Source: Bacillaceae bacterium | GTDB taxonomy: Bacteria > Bacillota > Bacilli > JACDOE01 | Direction of reading: 5' to 3' | Length of the DNA: 64,000 bases | Assembly (NCBI GenBank): GCA_017656255.1 | Contig: JACDOE010000001.1 | Span: forward strand, 248,001 to 312,000 | Part shown: in pieces, positions 36,421 to 45,956 of the stretch | How the letters are laid out: each line of letters begins with the position of its first letter | Position numbering within the stretch: the stretch's first letter is position 1 | Translations under genes and position numbers: made by a program | The notes under the pieces: generated by a model | Databases searched by the model: none | What the model saw: the letters and a program-made list of their open reading frames with translations, nothing else | What the model was told of the DNA's origin: nothing

Positions 36421-37692
36421 TCAGGGGGAACGGATTGGCAGAATGACACGGAAAAGTGTTCCGACATTTTTTTTACTTTCCATCTCCAGACGGCCGCCAT
36501 GTTGGTCAAGCAGTTTTTTGCTGACAGCCAGTCCGATCCCTGAATGTTTAAACTTGGTGGAATAACCGGGTTCGAATATTTTCTGGGCTTTGTGTTGATC
36601 AATGTACGAGTTTGCATTGTAAATTTTGATCTCATTGTATTTATTGAACTGATCAATGGTCACTTTAACCAGCCGTTTGTCCACGGGGGCATGCTGTTCT
36701 TCCTCGAGAGCGTTATCGATCAGGTTTCCTACCACTTTGACCAGATCAAAGGGACGAATGCTGATCGATTGCAATCTGGACAGAATCTTGATTTCAAATC
36801 GGATGCCACTGGTGGCGGCGATGGACTCTTTTGCCCTGAGAAGGGCAGCCAGGGCAGGGTGATTGATCTCAAGATATTCGCCGATCCCTCTTACGTCCTT
36901 TATCATATCGTCCAGGTATTGTTTAATATCATCGAACCGGTTTAGTTTACTGTACGAATGAATGACCTGGAGGTGATTCAAATAATCGTGCCGCTGGGAT
37001 CGAACAGATAGCAACAGATCCTCTACATTTTGCAGGTAGGATTCAGAATGATCCATGTGTTTGGATTCGATGGACTGACTCATTTTTATAAAGATGATTA
37101 AATAGGTGATGATCAGGCCCGCACTCATAAGATCCAGCCATATTCCGATGGAAGTTAACTCCTGATAATAAAAGGAACCCGTCGAATGCGTGGTGATGAT
37201 CGTCTGGAACATCAACAGAATAGTGACCACGAAGAGTAAATGATATTTCCTGTCGTTGAGGTACATCACGACATGCGGGATGGAAATGTTTCGATATGTG
37301 GTATAGAGAGTCAGAAAAAATAAGAAAGTAAGGGCAATCCAGGGTGTAATGGATGTGTGGATGGTAAGTGATGATTGGGAACCGGTGGTGAAAATGAAAG
37401 GCGTTAACAACGTATGCAGAACCAGACCGGCGAATAACCCCACCAGCAGGGATTCTTTCATCTTTCTGAATAACAATATTCTTAACAACAGGATATATCC
37501 AGCCACAAAAACAAATATACGAAGTTCATCCGGAACTTGAAATAAAACAATGGCGATCTTGAAAGGAACAAAAAGCAACGTGAAGAGCATGATGTTTTTG
37601 GTATAATCTTTCACTTTGTATCCGAGGATCGTCAGGGTAAAGAGTAAAACAATCAGGGTTTCAAAGATGGTGTAGGCAATCTGAAGAGCCAT
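36421..37692 (-). CDS. orphan sensor histidine kinase, AgrC/GHKL type
   Basis: Membrane kinase of 423 residues. The first 210 residues have about six to seven hydrophobic segments and no large external domain. The phosphoacceptor box is SQRHDYLNHLQVIHSYSKL (His about 237), typical of AgrC-like kinases. The GHKL ATPase follows, with NLIDNALEE (N box), FEPGYSTKFKHSGIGLAVSK (G boxes) and a C-terminal GTLFRVILP. No response regulator is adjacent. A TGTAGAATT motif occurs twice in its upstream region. Signal unknown. Confidence 0.85.
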   Translation of the reverse strand: MALQIAYTIFETLIVLLFTLTILGYKVKDYTKNIMLFTLLFVPFKIAIVLFQVPDELRIFVFVAGYILLLRILLFRKMKESLLVGLFAGLVLHTLLTPFIFTTGSQSSLTIHTSITPWIALTFLFFLTLYTTYRNISIPHVVMYLNDRKYHLLFVVTILLMFQTIITTHSTGSFYYQELTSIGIWLDLMSAGLIITYLIIFIKMSQSIESKHMDHSESYLQNVEDLLLSVRSQRHDYLNHLQVIHSYSKLNRFDDIKQYLDDMIKDVRGIGEYLEINHPALAALLRAKESIAATSGIRFEIKILSRLQSISIRPFDLVKVVGNLIDNALEEEQHAPVDKRLVKVTIDQFNKYNEIKIYNANSYIDQHKAQKIFEPGYSTKFKHSGIGLAVSKKLLDQHGGRLEMESKKNVGTLFRVILPIRSP

Positions 37693-37760
37693 CTTTCAAT
37701 ACCTCCTTTCCTTCAAAATGAGGAGGCCATGATTTAAAAGAAATTTACCTCATCTTATTA

Positions 37761-37896
37761 AAAATTCTACAAGAATCGTCAGTATCCTTTTATTTCCTTA
37801 CACACCCTTTTTTGATGGCACGACAAGTCCTTTATTTTTACGATTTATGGTTATCATTGGAAATTATTTTCTTCGTAATATGATAAAATTCTACAA
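37761..37896. repeat. 12-bp direct repeat between kinase and HD-GYP genes
   Basis: AAAATTCTACAA occurs at 37761-37772 and 37885-37896, in the 272-base divergent region. Its reverse complement contains TTGTAGAA, one base from the Spo0A box TTGTCGAA. The same 9-mer TGTAGAATT recurs upstream of the response regulator at 59182. Confidence 0.6.
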
Positions 37897-37964
37897 AAAT
37901 AAAATGTTCCTGTGATATGATGATAGTAATTCCATAACCCATTACGAATACATAGGAGGACAAC

Positions 37965-39116
37965 ATGAGGCACGTTAGTCTGGACAATGTTGAACCGGGA
38001 CAGGTGCTGGCCAAAAGTATTTACAGCAGCGATGGCCGCACGCTTTTAAACACAGGTGTTCAATTGACCGTTGGAATGATCAACAAACTCCGCCGTGTTG
38101 GAGTTACAATGGTATATATTCAGGATTCACAATTTCAGGATATCAAGATTCAGGATGTCGTTTCGGATGAAACGAGACGAGAGGCTCTTTCTACCCTTTC
38201 ACAGGCTTTTCAATTTGTGCAGGAAGGGAAAAATCTCGATACCAGGCAAATTAATCATACGGCGACCAATATTATCGATGAAATCATGCGTAATCGGAAT
38301 GTCTTGCTCCATTTATCCGATATTCGAACATATGACAACCACTTGTTTATCCACTCCTTGAATGTCTGTATTATGTCCATTCTGATCGGAGTCAATATGG
38401 GGCTGAATCTGACCCAGTTGAAAGATCTGGCCGTAGGTGCACTGCTGCATGATATCGGGAAGGCACCGGAACGGGTTCGGGAAGAAGAAGTTGAAGAAGT
38501 TGTGCATCAGACCGGAGCAGGTCAGACCGTACCTGCCGCCATTAACGAATATCCGGGTGGGGATGTCGATGACATCTCAGTGGAGGGAGATGCCCACACC
38601 AATTATGATGACCATACCTGGAAAGGGTTTAATGCACTGAGGCGCAAACACGAAGTGAGCATCGTCGCTGCTCATGTTGCGCTGCAGCATCATGAACATA
38701 TTGACGGAACCGGTCAACCGCGCGGACTGAGTGAAGAGGAAATTCACCCTTTTGCGAAAATTGTGTCCGTTGCCAACTATTATGATAATCTTATATCTCC
38801 GTTTTCAACGGAACCGGCCTACGTTCCGCATGAAGCCTGTGAACATTTGATGGGACTGGCCAACAAACGGTTTGATCATGGTGTCGTAATCCATTTTTTA
38901 CGGTCGATTGCGGCGTATCCCACCGGTACATCCGTTCGTCTCAGTACCGGTGATGTGGGGGTTGTGGTCGGTCAGCACAAGGGGTTACCGACCCGCCCCG
39001 TGATTCGTGTGATCAAGAAAACAAATTTTGATGGGGAAGAGAGCGAACCCAAAGTGTTTGAAATTGATCTGGCAAAAGAGACCACTGTTTTCATCAAAGA
39101 GGTACTTGATAGCTAA
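37965..39116 (+). CDS. HD-GYP-type phosphohydrolase with variant GYP motif
   Basis: Protein of 383 residues. The N-terminal 60 residues form a small domain common to many HD-GYP proteins (PGQVLAKSIYSSDGRTLLNTGVQLT). The HD core has HSLNVCIMSI, GALLHDIGK and VALQHHEHIDGTGQPRGL. The usual GYP triad reads GQP, and an acidic insertion of about 50 residues follows HDIGK. Most metal ligands appear kept. HD-GYP enzymes break down cyclic di-GMP, but the altered motif makes activity uncertain. TAGGAGG precedes the ATG. Confidence 0.82.
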   Translation: MRHVSLDNVEPGQVLAKSIYSSDGRTLLNTGVQLTVGMINKLRRVGVTMVYIQDSQFQDIKIQDVVSDETRREALSTLSQAFQFVQEGKNLDTRQINHTATNIIDEIMRNRNVLLHLSDIRTYDNHLFIHSLNVCIMSILIGVNMGLNLTQLKDLAVGALLHDIGKAPERVREEEVEEVVHQTGAGQTVPAAINEYPGGDVDDISVEGDAHTNYDDHTWKGFNALRRKHEVSIVAAHVALQHHEHIDGTGQPRGLSEEEIHPFAKIVSVANYYDNLISPFSTEPAYVPHEACEHLMGLANKRFDHGVVIHFLRSIAAYPTGTSVRLSTGDVGVVVGQHKGLPTRPVIRVIKKTNFDGEESEPKVFEIDLAKETTVFIKEVLDS

Positions 39117-39128
39117 GGAGTCGGACAT

Positions 39129-41261
39129 ATGATTTTGAAATGGTTTCAGAAAATAAGATTAGCACTCGAAAGTCAACAAAGAAAAAAAGGGAAATCGCAG
39201 GCCCCCCAGTCCCCTGTAAAAGGTACATCAACGCTCAATATCAAAATGAAAACCGTTTATCCGCGTGAGGAACTGTCTGCCAGATATCGGCAACGGAAAA
39301 TGAATACTCAGCTTAAAATGAATGACATCCGGGATAAAGCCCAACCGGAACGTATAAATCCTGATCAAGATCAAGATGTAAAACCGATCAAACGAAAACA
39401 AAAATTTCAACCAACGGAGATGGTTTCCCCGATTTTTGGTCAACAGGTGAAACGGAAGGAGCGCCGTGAACCAGTTTCGGGGACCGTTTTTGAGGAAGAA
39501 ACGTCCTCCGGGTCGGACCGGGAGGAGAAGGATAAGATCGAACATTCATCCGAGGTCGGGACACACGATTCGCTAACTTTGAACGGGAAAAATGAAACGG
39601 ATGATACATGGCTGCGGGAGGAAGTTGAACACCATTCGGAGCCGGAAGAACAGTTACACACACAGGCATCGATTGTGGAAACGGAATCTCAAAATGAGAA
39701 CGTTGTAGAGGAGCGGGCTGAACGTTTACAGGAAACACCGATTCCGGTACAAAAGGCAGATCAACCTCTCTTTTCAACGTTCCACATACCTCAACCCGAT
39801 GAACATGCGGATAAGGGAAATCAGGATCTGTACGCAACGGGAAACCGAGAGGCCAGACTTCCCTCACTGGATCTTCTGAATTCGGCCCTGGCCGGTTCTG
39901 TCGATGATGAAGAACAGATCGATGAAAAAAAAGAAATACTCCGGACGACACTGGCCCATTTTAATGTGGATGCCACTGTCATCGGCGCGGTACGCGGCCC
40001 GTCCGTCACCCGGTATGAGATACAGCCGGCACCCGGGGTCAAGGTGAACAAAATCACTAACCTTTCGGATGATCTCAAATTAAGCCTGGCTGCAAAAGAG
40101 ATCCGAATTGAAGCCCCGATTCCGGGACGTTCCGCCATCGGGATTGAAGTGCCCAATGACAATCCACGTCCCGTTTTTCTGAGAGAGGTTCTGGAACATC
40201 CGGAATTTAAAAACAGTTCGTCGCCATTAACGATTGCGTTGGGGGTCGACATCAGCGGACAAGTGATTATGACCGACATTAAAAAAATGCCGCACGGATT
40301 AATCGCCGGAGCTACCGGATCGGGAAAAAGCGTCTGTATGAACACGATTATTCTCAGCCTGTTATATAAAGCATCACCGGACCAGGTGAAACTGTTACTG
40401 ATTGATCCCAAAATGGTGGAATTGGCACCCTATCATGAACTTCCTCATCTGGTGACTCCCGTGGTCACGGATCCGAAACAGGCGACAGCGGCGCTCAAAT
40501 GGGCAGTCCAGGAAATGGAACGCCGATATGAACTGTTTTCCCAGAATGGGGTACGAGATATTGAGCGATATAACGAGTTGATGAAAACAAAACAACCGGA
40601 CCTGGACGGCCCGGCCCTGCCATATATTGTGGTGATGATTGATGAGCTGGCGGATTTAATGATGGTCGCGCCCCAGGATGTTGAGGAAGCGATTGCCCGA
40701 ATCGCTCAGAAAGCCAGGGCATGCGGTATACACCTTTTGATGGCTACCCAGCGGCCATCAGTCGATGTCATCACCGGTCTGATTAAAGCCAACGTTCCCA
40801 CCCGCCTATCCTTTGCGGTCTCTTCGCAGACGGATTCCAGAACGATTCTGGATACAGGCGGTGCGGAAAAGTTGCTCGGCCGGGGGGATATGCTGTTTTT
40901 ACCGAATGGCTCCTCAAAACCAATCCGGGTACAGGGTGTTTTTGTTGCCGATGACGAAATCGAACGGGTAACGGCATATGTTCGCCGGACAGAGCAGCCC
41001 CATTATCTGTTTGAAAAAGAACAGCTGGTCAAAGAGGTGCAGTCTGAACAGGAAGATGAACTGTTTGAAGAAGCGGTCCTGTTTTGTGTGGAACAGGGGC
41101 ACGCTTCTGCCTCATCGCTTCAGCGACGTTTTCGTATCGGGTATAATCGGGCGGCAAGATTGATCGATATGATGGTGGAGCAGGGGTATATATCCGAACA
41201 ATCCGGACGAAAGGCCAGAGACGTTCTGGTGTCCCGCGAGGAACTGGAAAATCATTCTTAG
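39129..41261 (+). CDS. sftA: FtsK/SpoIIIE-family DNA translocase without membrane domain (SftA-like)
   Basis: Motor of 710 residues that moves DNA at division. The N-terminal 250 residues are hydrophilic, Glu/Lys/Gln-rich and without membrane segments, which marks the soluble SftA branch rather than SpoIIIE. The beta domain (VTRYEIQPAPGVKVNKI) and alpha domain with Walker A GATGSGKS and Walker B YIVVMIDELADLMM follow. The winged-helix gamma domain is C-terminal (FEEAVLFCVEQGHASASSLQRRF). TAAGGAGTCGG precedes the ATG; a terminator follows at 41322. The linker is shorter than in B. subtilis SftA. Confidence 0.88.
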   Translation: MILKWFQKIRLALESQQRKKGKSQAPQSPVKGTSTLNIKMKTVYPREELSARYRQRKMNTQLKMNDIRDKAQPERINPDQDQDVKPIKRKQKFQPTEMVSPIFGQQVKRKERREPVSGTVFEEETSSGSDREEKDKIEHSSEVGTHDSLTLNGKNETDDTWLREEVEHHSEPEEQLHTQASIVETESQNENVVEERAERLQETPIPVQKADQPLFSTFHIPQPDEHADKGNQDLYATGNREARLPSLDLLNSALAGSVDDEEQIDEKKEILRTTLAHFNVDATVIGAVRGPSVTRYEIQPAPGVKVNKITNLSDDLKLSLAAKEIRIEAPIPGRSAIGIEVPNDNPRPVFLREVLEHPEFKNSSSPLTIALGVDISGQVIMTDIKKMPHGLIAGATGSGKSVCMNTIILSLLYKASPDQVKLLLIDPKMVELAPYHELPHLVTPVVTDPKQATAALKWAVQEMERRYELFSQNGVRDIERYNELMKTKQPDLDGPALPYIVVMIDELADLMMVAPQDVEEAIARIAQKARACGIHLLMATQRPSVDVITGLIKANVPTRLSFAVSSQTDSRTILDTGGAEKLLGRGDMLFLPNGSSKPIRVQGVFVADDEIERVTAYVRRTEQPHYLFEKEQLVKEVQSEQEDELFEEAVLFCVEQGHASASSLQRRFRIGYNRAARLIDMMVEQGYISEQSGRKARDVLVSREELENHS

Positions 41262-41321
41262 CTGGATAAACTGATAAATACCGAATCCATTACAAGATAA
41301 AAAAATAAATGAGATATCAAG

Positions 41322-41358
41322 AAAGCATGTGACTTATCAATAAATCACATGCTTTTTT
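41322..41358 (+). terminator. terminator after the translocase gene
   Basis: AAAGCATGTGA (41322-41332) and TCACATGCTTT (41345-41355) form an 11-bp stem, followed by TTT within a T6 run. Confidence 0.9.
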
Positions 41359-41446
41359 ATTTATAAATTAACTGAAGAAGGAATTTTCATAATTTTATTG
41401 AAATTAACCGGATATAAGTCAAAAAATCGATTTAGGAGGAATTGAT

Positions 41447-41833
41447 ATGAAATTTAAGACACCTCAAATAAATATTTATGTAGAGAATCTGGAAGTATCC
41501 AGAGCGTTCTATGAAAAGCTTGGATTCAAATTAAACTTTACTGCTGAAATTAATGGCAAAGCAGTACATCATGAATTATTATTAGATGGATTCAATCTGG
41601 GAATCGCAACGAAAGAAGCTGTAGAAAATATTCATGGTTTGAAGCCGGGGAACAATTCAGGTTGCGAGCTTGTCTTATGGACAGAAGACACTGATTCAGC
41701 GATTCAATATCTATTAGAAAATGGTGCGGCTTTGTTATCTAAACCTCATGACTTTTTAGATCAGTTAAGGGCAGGTTGGGTGCAAGATCCCGATGGAAAT
41801 CCAATTCAGGTGGTTTGTAAGAGGAAAAAATGA
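41447..41833 (+). CDS. VOC-family (glyoxalase/bleomycin-resistance fold) protein, AT-rich
   Basis: Small metal-dependent-fold protein of 128 residues, one VOC unit pair: NIYVENLEVSRAFYEKLGF, HHELLLDGFNLGIA and the closing GWVQDPDGNPIQVVCKRKK. Codons end in A or T far more often than in neighbours (runs such as TTATTATTAGAT), pointing to recent acquisition. AGGAGGAATTGAT precedes the ATG. Some VOC proteins bind drugs, others isomerise or hydrolyse small molecules; the role here is unknown. Confidence 0.82.
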   Translation: MKFKTPQINIYVENLEVSRAFYEKLGFKLNFTAEINGKAVHHELLLDGFNLGIATKEAVENIHGLKPGNNSGCELVLWTEDTDSAIQYLLENGAALLSKPHDFLDQLRAGWVQDPDGNPIQVVCKRKK

Positions 41834-41915
41834 CGGGGTACATCAGTTGGAAGGTTATAATAAAAATGAAAGGAGCCCGATTTGACGGCTCCTTTTTCAT
41901 CGTTCAAACCCTGCT

Positions 41916-42956
41916 CTACATACCGACATATCTGGCGTACAGGGAACGGGCGACGCTCATATCGTCGGTTCCCTGGATTAAAACCCGTCCGTCCGGGAAA
42001 AAGATCAAAACATATGAGTCGACATGTAACCTGAGTAAAAATTTATTGCGTTCGACCCGGCCCAGGGATGAAAATTGTTTTTCCATCTCATCCAGGTTAA
42101 AGCGCCGTTCCTTCGCCGGTGTAATCTGAATGGTATCCCGGCCGCACAGCGTTGTAAACTGTTCTTCTTCGGTCGCCGGGTTCAAAAACTCAAAATGTTG
42201 TTTCCCGCAGGCGGGACATTCCGGATTACGGGCATTTTGGATGTTCATGCCGGAATGTACATTCTGCCAGATCTCCAGATGTTCCAGATTCGGATTTAAA
42301 TGCTCCGTGTCGCCGACAAGCAATTTCAGGGCTTCGGTGGCCTGGTAGGAAGCGACAATGTGAACAAGCGGGCCGATGACGCCCACCGTATCACACGTTT
42401 CCTGTCTCCCTTCGGGCGGCTGATTGAACAGGCAACGAAAACAGGGGGTTTCGTAAGGCCTGATCACGGCGAACATCCCTTTGGAACTGACGGCACCACC
42501 GTAGATCCAGGGAATGTGATGCTTGACGGCCACATCATTAATCAAAAAACGGATCTGAAAGTTGTCTGTAGCGTCCAGAATGAGATCCGTACCGGTCAGC
42601 AATTTCTCGGCATTGGCAGCATGAACATCAGCTAGTTCAGGCTCAATTTCTACACCGGAATTGACGGAACGAAGTTTTTCCGTCGCCGCCATGACCTTCG
42701 GCATATGGTTTTTTGCATCGTTTTCATCATATAGCATCTGCCGCTGCAGATTACTTTCTTCAACGAAGTCCCGGTCAATCAGGCGTATTTTTCCAACCCC
42801 TGCCCGTACCATATGGTTGGCAAGAACGGTCCCCAGTGCTCCCATCCCGACGATGGTCACATGGGATGTCAACAGCTTTTCCTGGCCTTCACGGCCGATG
42901 GCCGGAAACAAAATTTGCCGGGAGTAACGTGTATGAATACGGTCGTTATTTGGCAT
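41916..42956 (-). CDS. moeB: molybdopterin-synthase adenylyltransferase MoeB (ThiF family)
   Basis: E1-like enzyme that adenylates the C-terminal Gly-Gly of MoaD. It has 346 residues. Features: RYSRQILFPAIGREGQEKL, the nucleotide motif VGMGALGT, LIDRDFVEESNLQRQ, DATDNFQIRFLIND, and zinc Cys pairs CFRC and CPAC. After the zinc site a C-terminal domain of about 90 residues follows. The ATG at 42956 has GGAGGATGGGAG upstream. It is downstream of the moaD-moaE gene on the same strand, which supports MoeB over ThiF. Confidence 0.87.
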   Translation of the reverse strand: MPNNDRIHTRYSRQILFPAIGREGQEKLLTSHVTIVGMGALGTVLANHMVRAGVGKIRLIDRDFVEESNLQRQMLYDENDAKNHMPKVMAATEKLRSVNSGVEIEPELADVHAANAEKLLTGTDLILDATDNFQIRFLINDVAVKHHIPWIYGGAVSSKGMFAVIRPYETPCFRCLFNQPPEGRQETCDTVGVIGPLVHIVASYQATEALKLLVGDTEHLNPNLEHLEIWQNVHSGMNIQNARNPECPACGKQHFEFLNPATEEEQFTTLCGRDTIQITPAKERRFNLDEMEKQFSSLGRVERNKFLLRLHVDSYVLIFFPDGRVLIQGTDDMSVARSLYARYVGM

Positions 42957-42983
42957 CTCCCATCCTCCTGTTTCTTTCACTGG

Positions 42984-43700
42984 TTAAGAGTCCAAATCCA
43001 GTTTTTCCGTCGGATTCCAGGGTCCGAGCTGGTGTCCTTTCCATTCTGATCCATCTTCCCATATTTCTTTTTTCCAGATCGGGACAATCTGTTTCAGGCG
43101 CTCAATGGCATAACGGCCGGCTTTGAATGAATCATCCCGGTGAGGGGTGGCAACCGCGATAATCACACTGATCTCTTCAATATCCAGTTCTCCGATCCGG
43201 TGATGAATCGCGACGCGGGCATCCGGCCATTTTTCCAGAATTTCCTGTTCGATCTGTTTCATCGTTTTGACGGCCATATCCTGATAAGCTTCATATTTCA
43301 GATAGACGGTTTTTTGTCCGTTGGTAAATTCCCTGACCGTCCCAACAAATGTGAGAACGGCTCCGGCATAGGGATTGACCACCTGCTGAATCACGCGATC
43401 AGCTGATAACGGCTCCGTTGTGATTAGAAAGCGGTCCTCGTCTGATTCTTCTTCGCTACCGCCACTGACCGGCGGAAGAAGGGCGATTTCATCAGATGCC
43501 TGAACCGGTTGCGAGTCCGTCGCGTATTCCTGATTCACGGATGCAAAACAGTTTTCGAGGGAGCTTTTCAAATCCGGAAGTTGCTCACCCAGGGCCTGTT
43601 TGACATCCAGTACCGTCGCACCTTCATTTAACTCGAGTTCAACCTGCGATGTACCTGCTGTCTCAGCAAGTCCTGCGAATAGTAATACTGTTATTTTCAT
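42984..43700 (-). CDS. fused molybdopterin synthase MoaD-MoaE
   Basis: One reading frame of 238 residues joins both subunits of molybdopterin synthase. Residues 1-81 are MoaD-like (beta-grasp) and end in PPVSGG at 80-81, where a free MoaD would terminate for thiocarboxylation. Residues about 90-238 are MoaE-like: AGAVLTFVGTVREF, AIHHRIGELDIEEISVIIAVATPHRDDSF and the active-site region VPIWKKEIWEDGSEW. The ATG at 43700 follows GGAGGAGTCT. Fusions such as mycobacterial MoaX are cleaved after the Gly-Gly; whether this one is cut is unknown. A second, free MoaD is at 46254. Confidence 0.88.
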   Translation of the reverse strand: MKITVLLFAGLAETAGTSQVELELNEGATVLDVKQALGEQLPDLKSSLENCFASVNQEYATDSQPVQASDEIALLPPVSGGSEEESDEDRFLITTEPLSADRVIQQVVNPYAGAVLTFVGTVREFTNGQKTVYLKYEAYQDMAVKTMKQIEQEILEKWPDARVAIHHRIGELDIEEISVIIAVATPHRDDSFKAGRYAIERLKQIVPIWKKEIWEDGSEWKGHQLGPWNPTEKLDLDS

Positions 43701-44070
43701 AGACTCCTCCATGACTCGAATCCATATTTTTGTAAATCGTATTCAGAGGTCAGACAATCTGAATACCGATTTTATATCCTTCAACATGCTTCTTTTATAA
43801 GATACCACAGTTTTTGAGGCAATCCAATTGATATGAATAGTTATAAAACCGAAAAATAAAAAATATTTATAAAAATTAAGAAGGGAAATCTCGGTGTTAA
43901 GTCGAATCTAATCTATAGAATCCATCTGTAACTATCAAAAATATAGAACTTGTAAAATTATGTTGTTGAAAAAGGGGAGCTTTTAAATCTATCATAGTAG
44001 TAAGGACCTATCATTTTCTTATCGATGTTTTCTATGATTTTTTATTTATAAAGTGGGAGGGGTTATGTCA
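43701..44070. promoter_or_regulatory. divergent AT-rich control region between moaD-moaE and aor
   Basis: 370 bases without a gene. On the plus strand ATCATAG (43991-43997) can pair with CTATGAT (44032-44038), and TTTTTTATTT follows, so an attenuator-like hairpin may sit in the aor leader. Several AT-rich boxes such as TATAGAAT and TATAGAAC could be -10 elements; I cannot pick one. I do not recognise the conserved Moco riboswitch. Confidence 0.35.
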
Positions 44071-45876
44071 ATGAAGCTTGGTGGTTATCGTAACCGTGAG
44101 GCATGGGTTGATTTATCCAGTGGTCAGGTAGAGTACAAACCGCTGAATGAAGAGTATGTGAAGAAGTATATCGGAGCACGGGGCCTGGGAGTCAAGTATA
44201 TGCTTGATAATGGACCTGAAGTGGAACCGCTGTCATCCGATAACCTTCTCTGCGTCATGACCGGACCTTTAACCGGGACAAGAATTAATATGAGTGGACG
44301 TCTCTGTGTGGTGACCAAATCACCGCTAACAGGTACTGTGACAGACTCTCATATGGGAGGATGGACAGCTGCTCGCCTGAAATGGGCCGGTTTTGACAAC
44401 CTTATTTTTAAAGGAAAAAGTGATAAGCCGGTTTACCTTTATGTAGAAGATGGAAAAGCAGAATTGCGCGATGCTTCTGATCTCTGGGGCAAAAGTACCC
44501 GCGAAACCGTGGCGGCCATGAAAGATCGTTATGGCGAAGAAGATCTTTCCGTCATGGCAATTGGGGTCGCCGGAGAAAATCAGGTTCGTTTTGCTAACAT
44601 CATGAATGAACATGACCGTGCTTCCGGAAGAGGAGGAACCGGAGCTGTCGCCGGATTTAAAAACCTGAAGGCGATTGTTATCAAGGCAGCACAAAAAGGC
44701 AACATGCCGGAGCCTGCTGACAACAACAAGTTCCCGGACGCTCAGAAAAAAGCGCTGAAGGCTTTGATGGACAGCCCGGTTACCGCTCCGAAAAAAGGCG
44801 GACTTTCCGTGTATGGTACCAATGTATTGACTAATATTACCAATGAAGCGGGAGCACTTCCCACTAAAAACTCGATGGTTTCCAACTTTGAACATGCGGA
44901 AGAACACAGTGGAGAAATGATCAACAATACCATCCATGTAAGTGACCCGACCTGCCACGCCTGCCCGGTTGCCTGTAAGATCGAGGTAGAGGTTAAGGAA
45001 GGCCCTTACAAAACCCGGGTGGAAAGTTATGAGTATGAATCGGCATGGGCTCTGGGCGCGAACTGTTTCAACGGAAACCGTGAAGCCATCGCCAAAATGA
45101 TCGACCTCTGTAACGAATATGGATTTGACACCATTGAGATGGGTAATGTTCTTTCAACAGCGATGGAAGCTTATGAAAAAGGATTGATCGAGGAGTCCAT
45201 CCCGTGGGGAGATGCCGATCGAATGATTGAATTGATTGAAGAAACGGCATATCGCCGCGGCATTGGAGATACACTGGCAGAAGGAACAGGACGTGCGGCT
45301 CAGGCCTTTGGAAACGCGGATCTGGCTATGGTTGTTAAGAATCAGGCGATTCCGGCCTACGATCCCCGCGGTATTCAGGGCATCGGTCTTGGATATGCCA
45401 CCAGTAACCGTGGTGCCTGCCATCTGCGCGGATATTCCGTTGCCAGTGAAATCATGGGCATTCCGGAACCGACAGATCGCCTGAAAGCTGAAGGAAAAGG
45501 CGAATTGCTGAAGATTTTCCAGGACCTGCATGCCTTCTCTGATTCACTTGACATCTGTAAATTCTCTGCATTCGCTGAGAATGCTGAACATTATGCCGAA
45601 CAGTACTCTGCTGTTGTGGGCATTGAGATCGATATGGACGATGTTCTGAAAATCGGAGAAAGAATCTATAACCTGGAACGTCATTTCAACAACCTGGCCG
45701 GTTTTGACGGCAAGGACGATACACTGCCGAAACGTTTCCTTGAAGAGCCGGCAACCGGTGGTAGTGAGGGAGAAGTCAGCCACCTGCCCGAAATGCTTAA
45801 AGAATATTATCAGGTACGGGGATGGGAAAACGGAGTCGTTCCGGAAGGTAAGTTGAAAGAACTGGGTATTGCATAA
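44071..45876 (+). CDS. aor: aldehyde:ferredoxin oxidoreductase (tungsten-type)
   Basis: Pterin-dependent enzyme that oxidises aldehydes to acids, or the reverse, with ferredoxin. About 601 residues, the family's usual size. The N-terminal domain has GYRNREAWVDLSSG and IGARGLGVKYM. Pterin-contact motifs include RGGTGAVAGFKNLKAI. Cluster ligands are CHACPVAC plus the later Cys in DSLDICKFSAF. I choose the ATG at 44071, 8 bases after GGGAGGGG; the ATG at 44065 is also possible. AORs of this class usually use tungsten; metal cannot be read here. It is flanked by cofactor genes on both sides. Confidence 0.93.
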   Translation: MKLGGYRNREAWVDLSSGQVEYKPLNEEYVKKYIGARGLGVKYMLDNGPEVEPLSSDNLLCVMTGPLTGTRINMSGRLCVVTKSPLTGTVTDSHMGGWTAARLKWAGFDNLIFKGKSDKPVYLYVEDGKAELRDASDLWGKSTRETVAAMKDRYGEEDLSVMAIGVAGENQVRFANIMNEHDRASGRGGTGAVAGFKNLKAIVIKAAQKGNMPEPADNNKFPDAQKKALKALMDSPVTAPKKGGLSVYGTNVLTNITNEAGALPTKNSMVSNFEHAEEHSGEMINNTIHVSDPTCHACPVACKIEVEVKEGPYKTRVESYEYESAWALGANCFNGNREAIAKMIDLCNEYGFDTIEMGNVLSTAMEAYEKGLIEESIPWGDADRMIELIEETAYRRGIGDTLAEGTGRAAQAFGNADLAMVVKNQAIPAYDPRGIQGIGLGYATSNRGACHLRGYSVASEIMGIPEPTDRLKAEGKGELLKIFQDLHAFSDSLDICKFSAFAENAEHYAEQYSAVVGIEIDMDDVLKIGERIYNLERHFNNLAGFDGKDDTLPKRFLEEPATGGSEGEVSHLPEMLKEYYQVRGWENGVVPEGKLKELGIA

Positions 45877-45956
45877 ACGGACATCACAAAATAATAAAAA
45901 CAGAACACGGAAAAAGAAGGGCCTAACCAGCCCTTCTTCTTTTCTTCCCATTTGTT

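Noticed and set aside
44053-45876. Possibility that the AOR is formaldehyde or glyceraldehyde-3-phosphate specific
   Set aside because: Motifs seen identify the family only; nothing visible separates the subfamilies.
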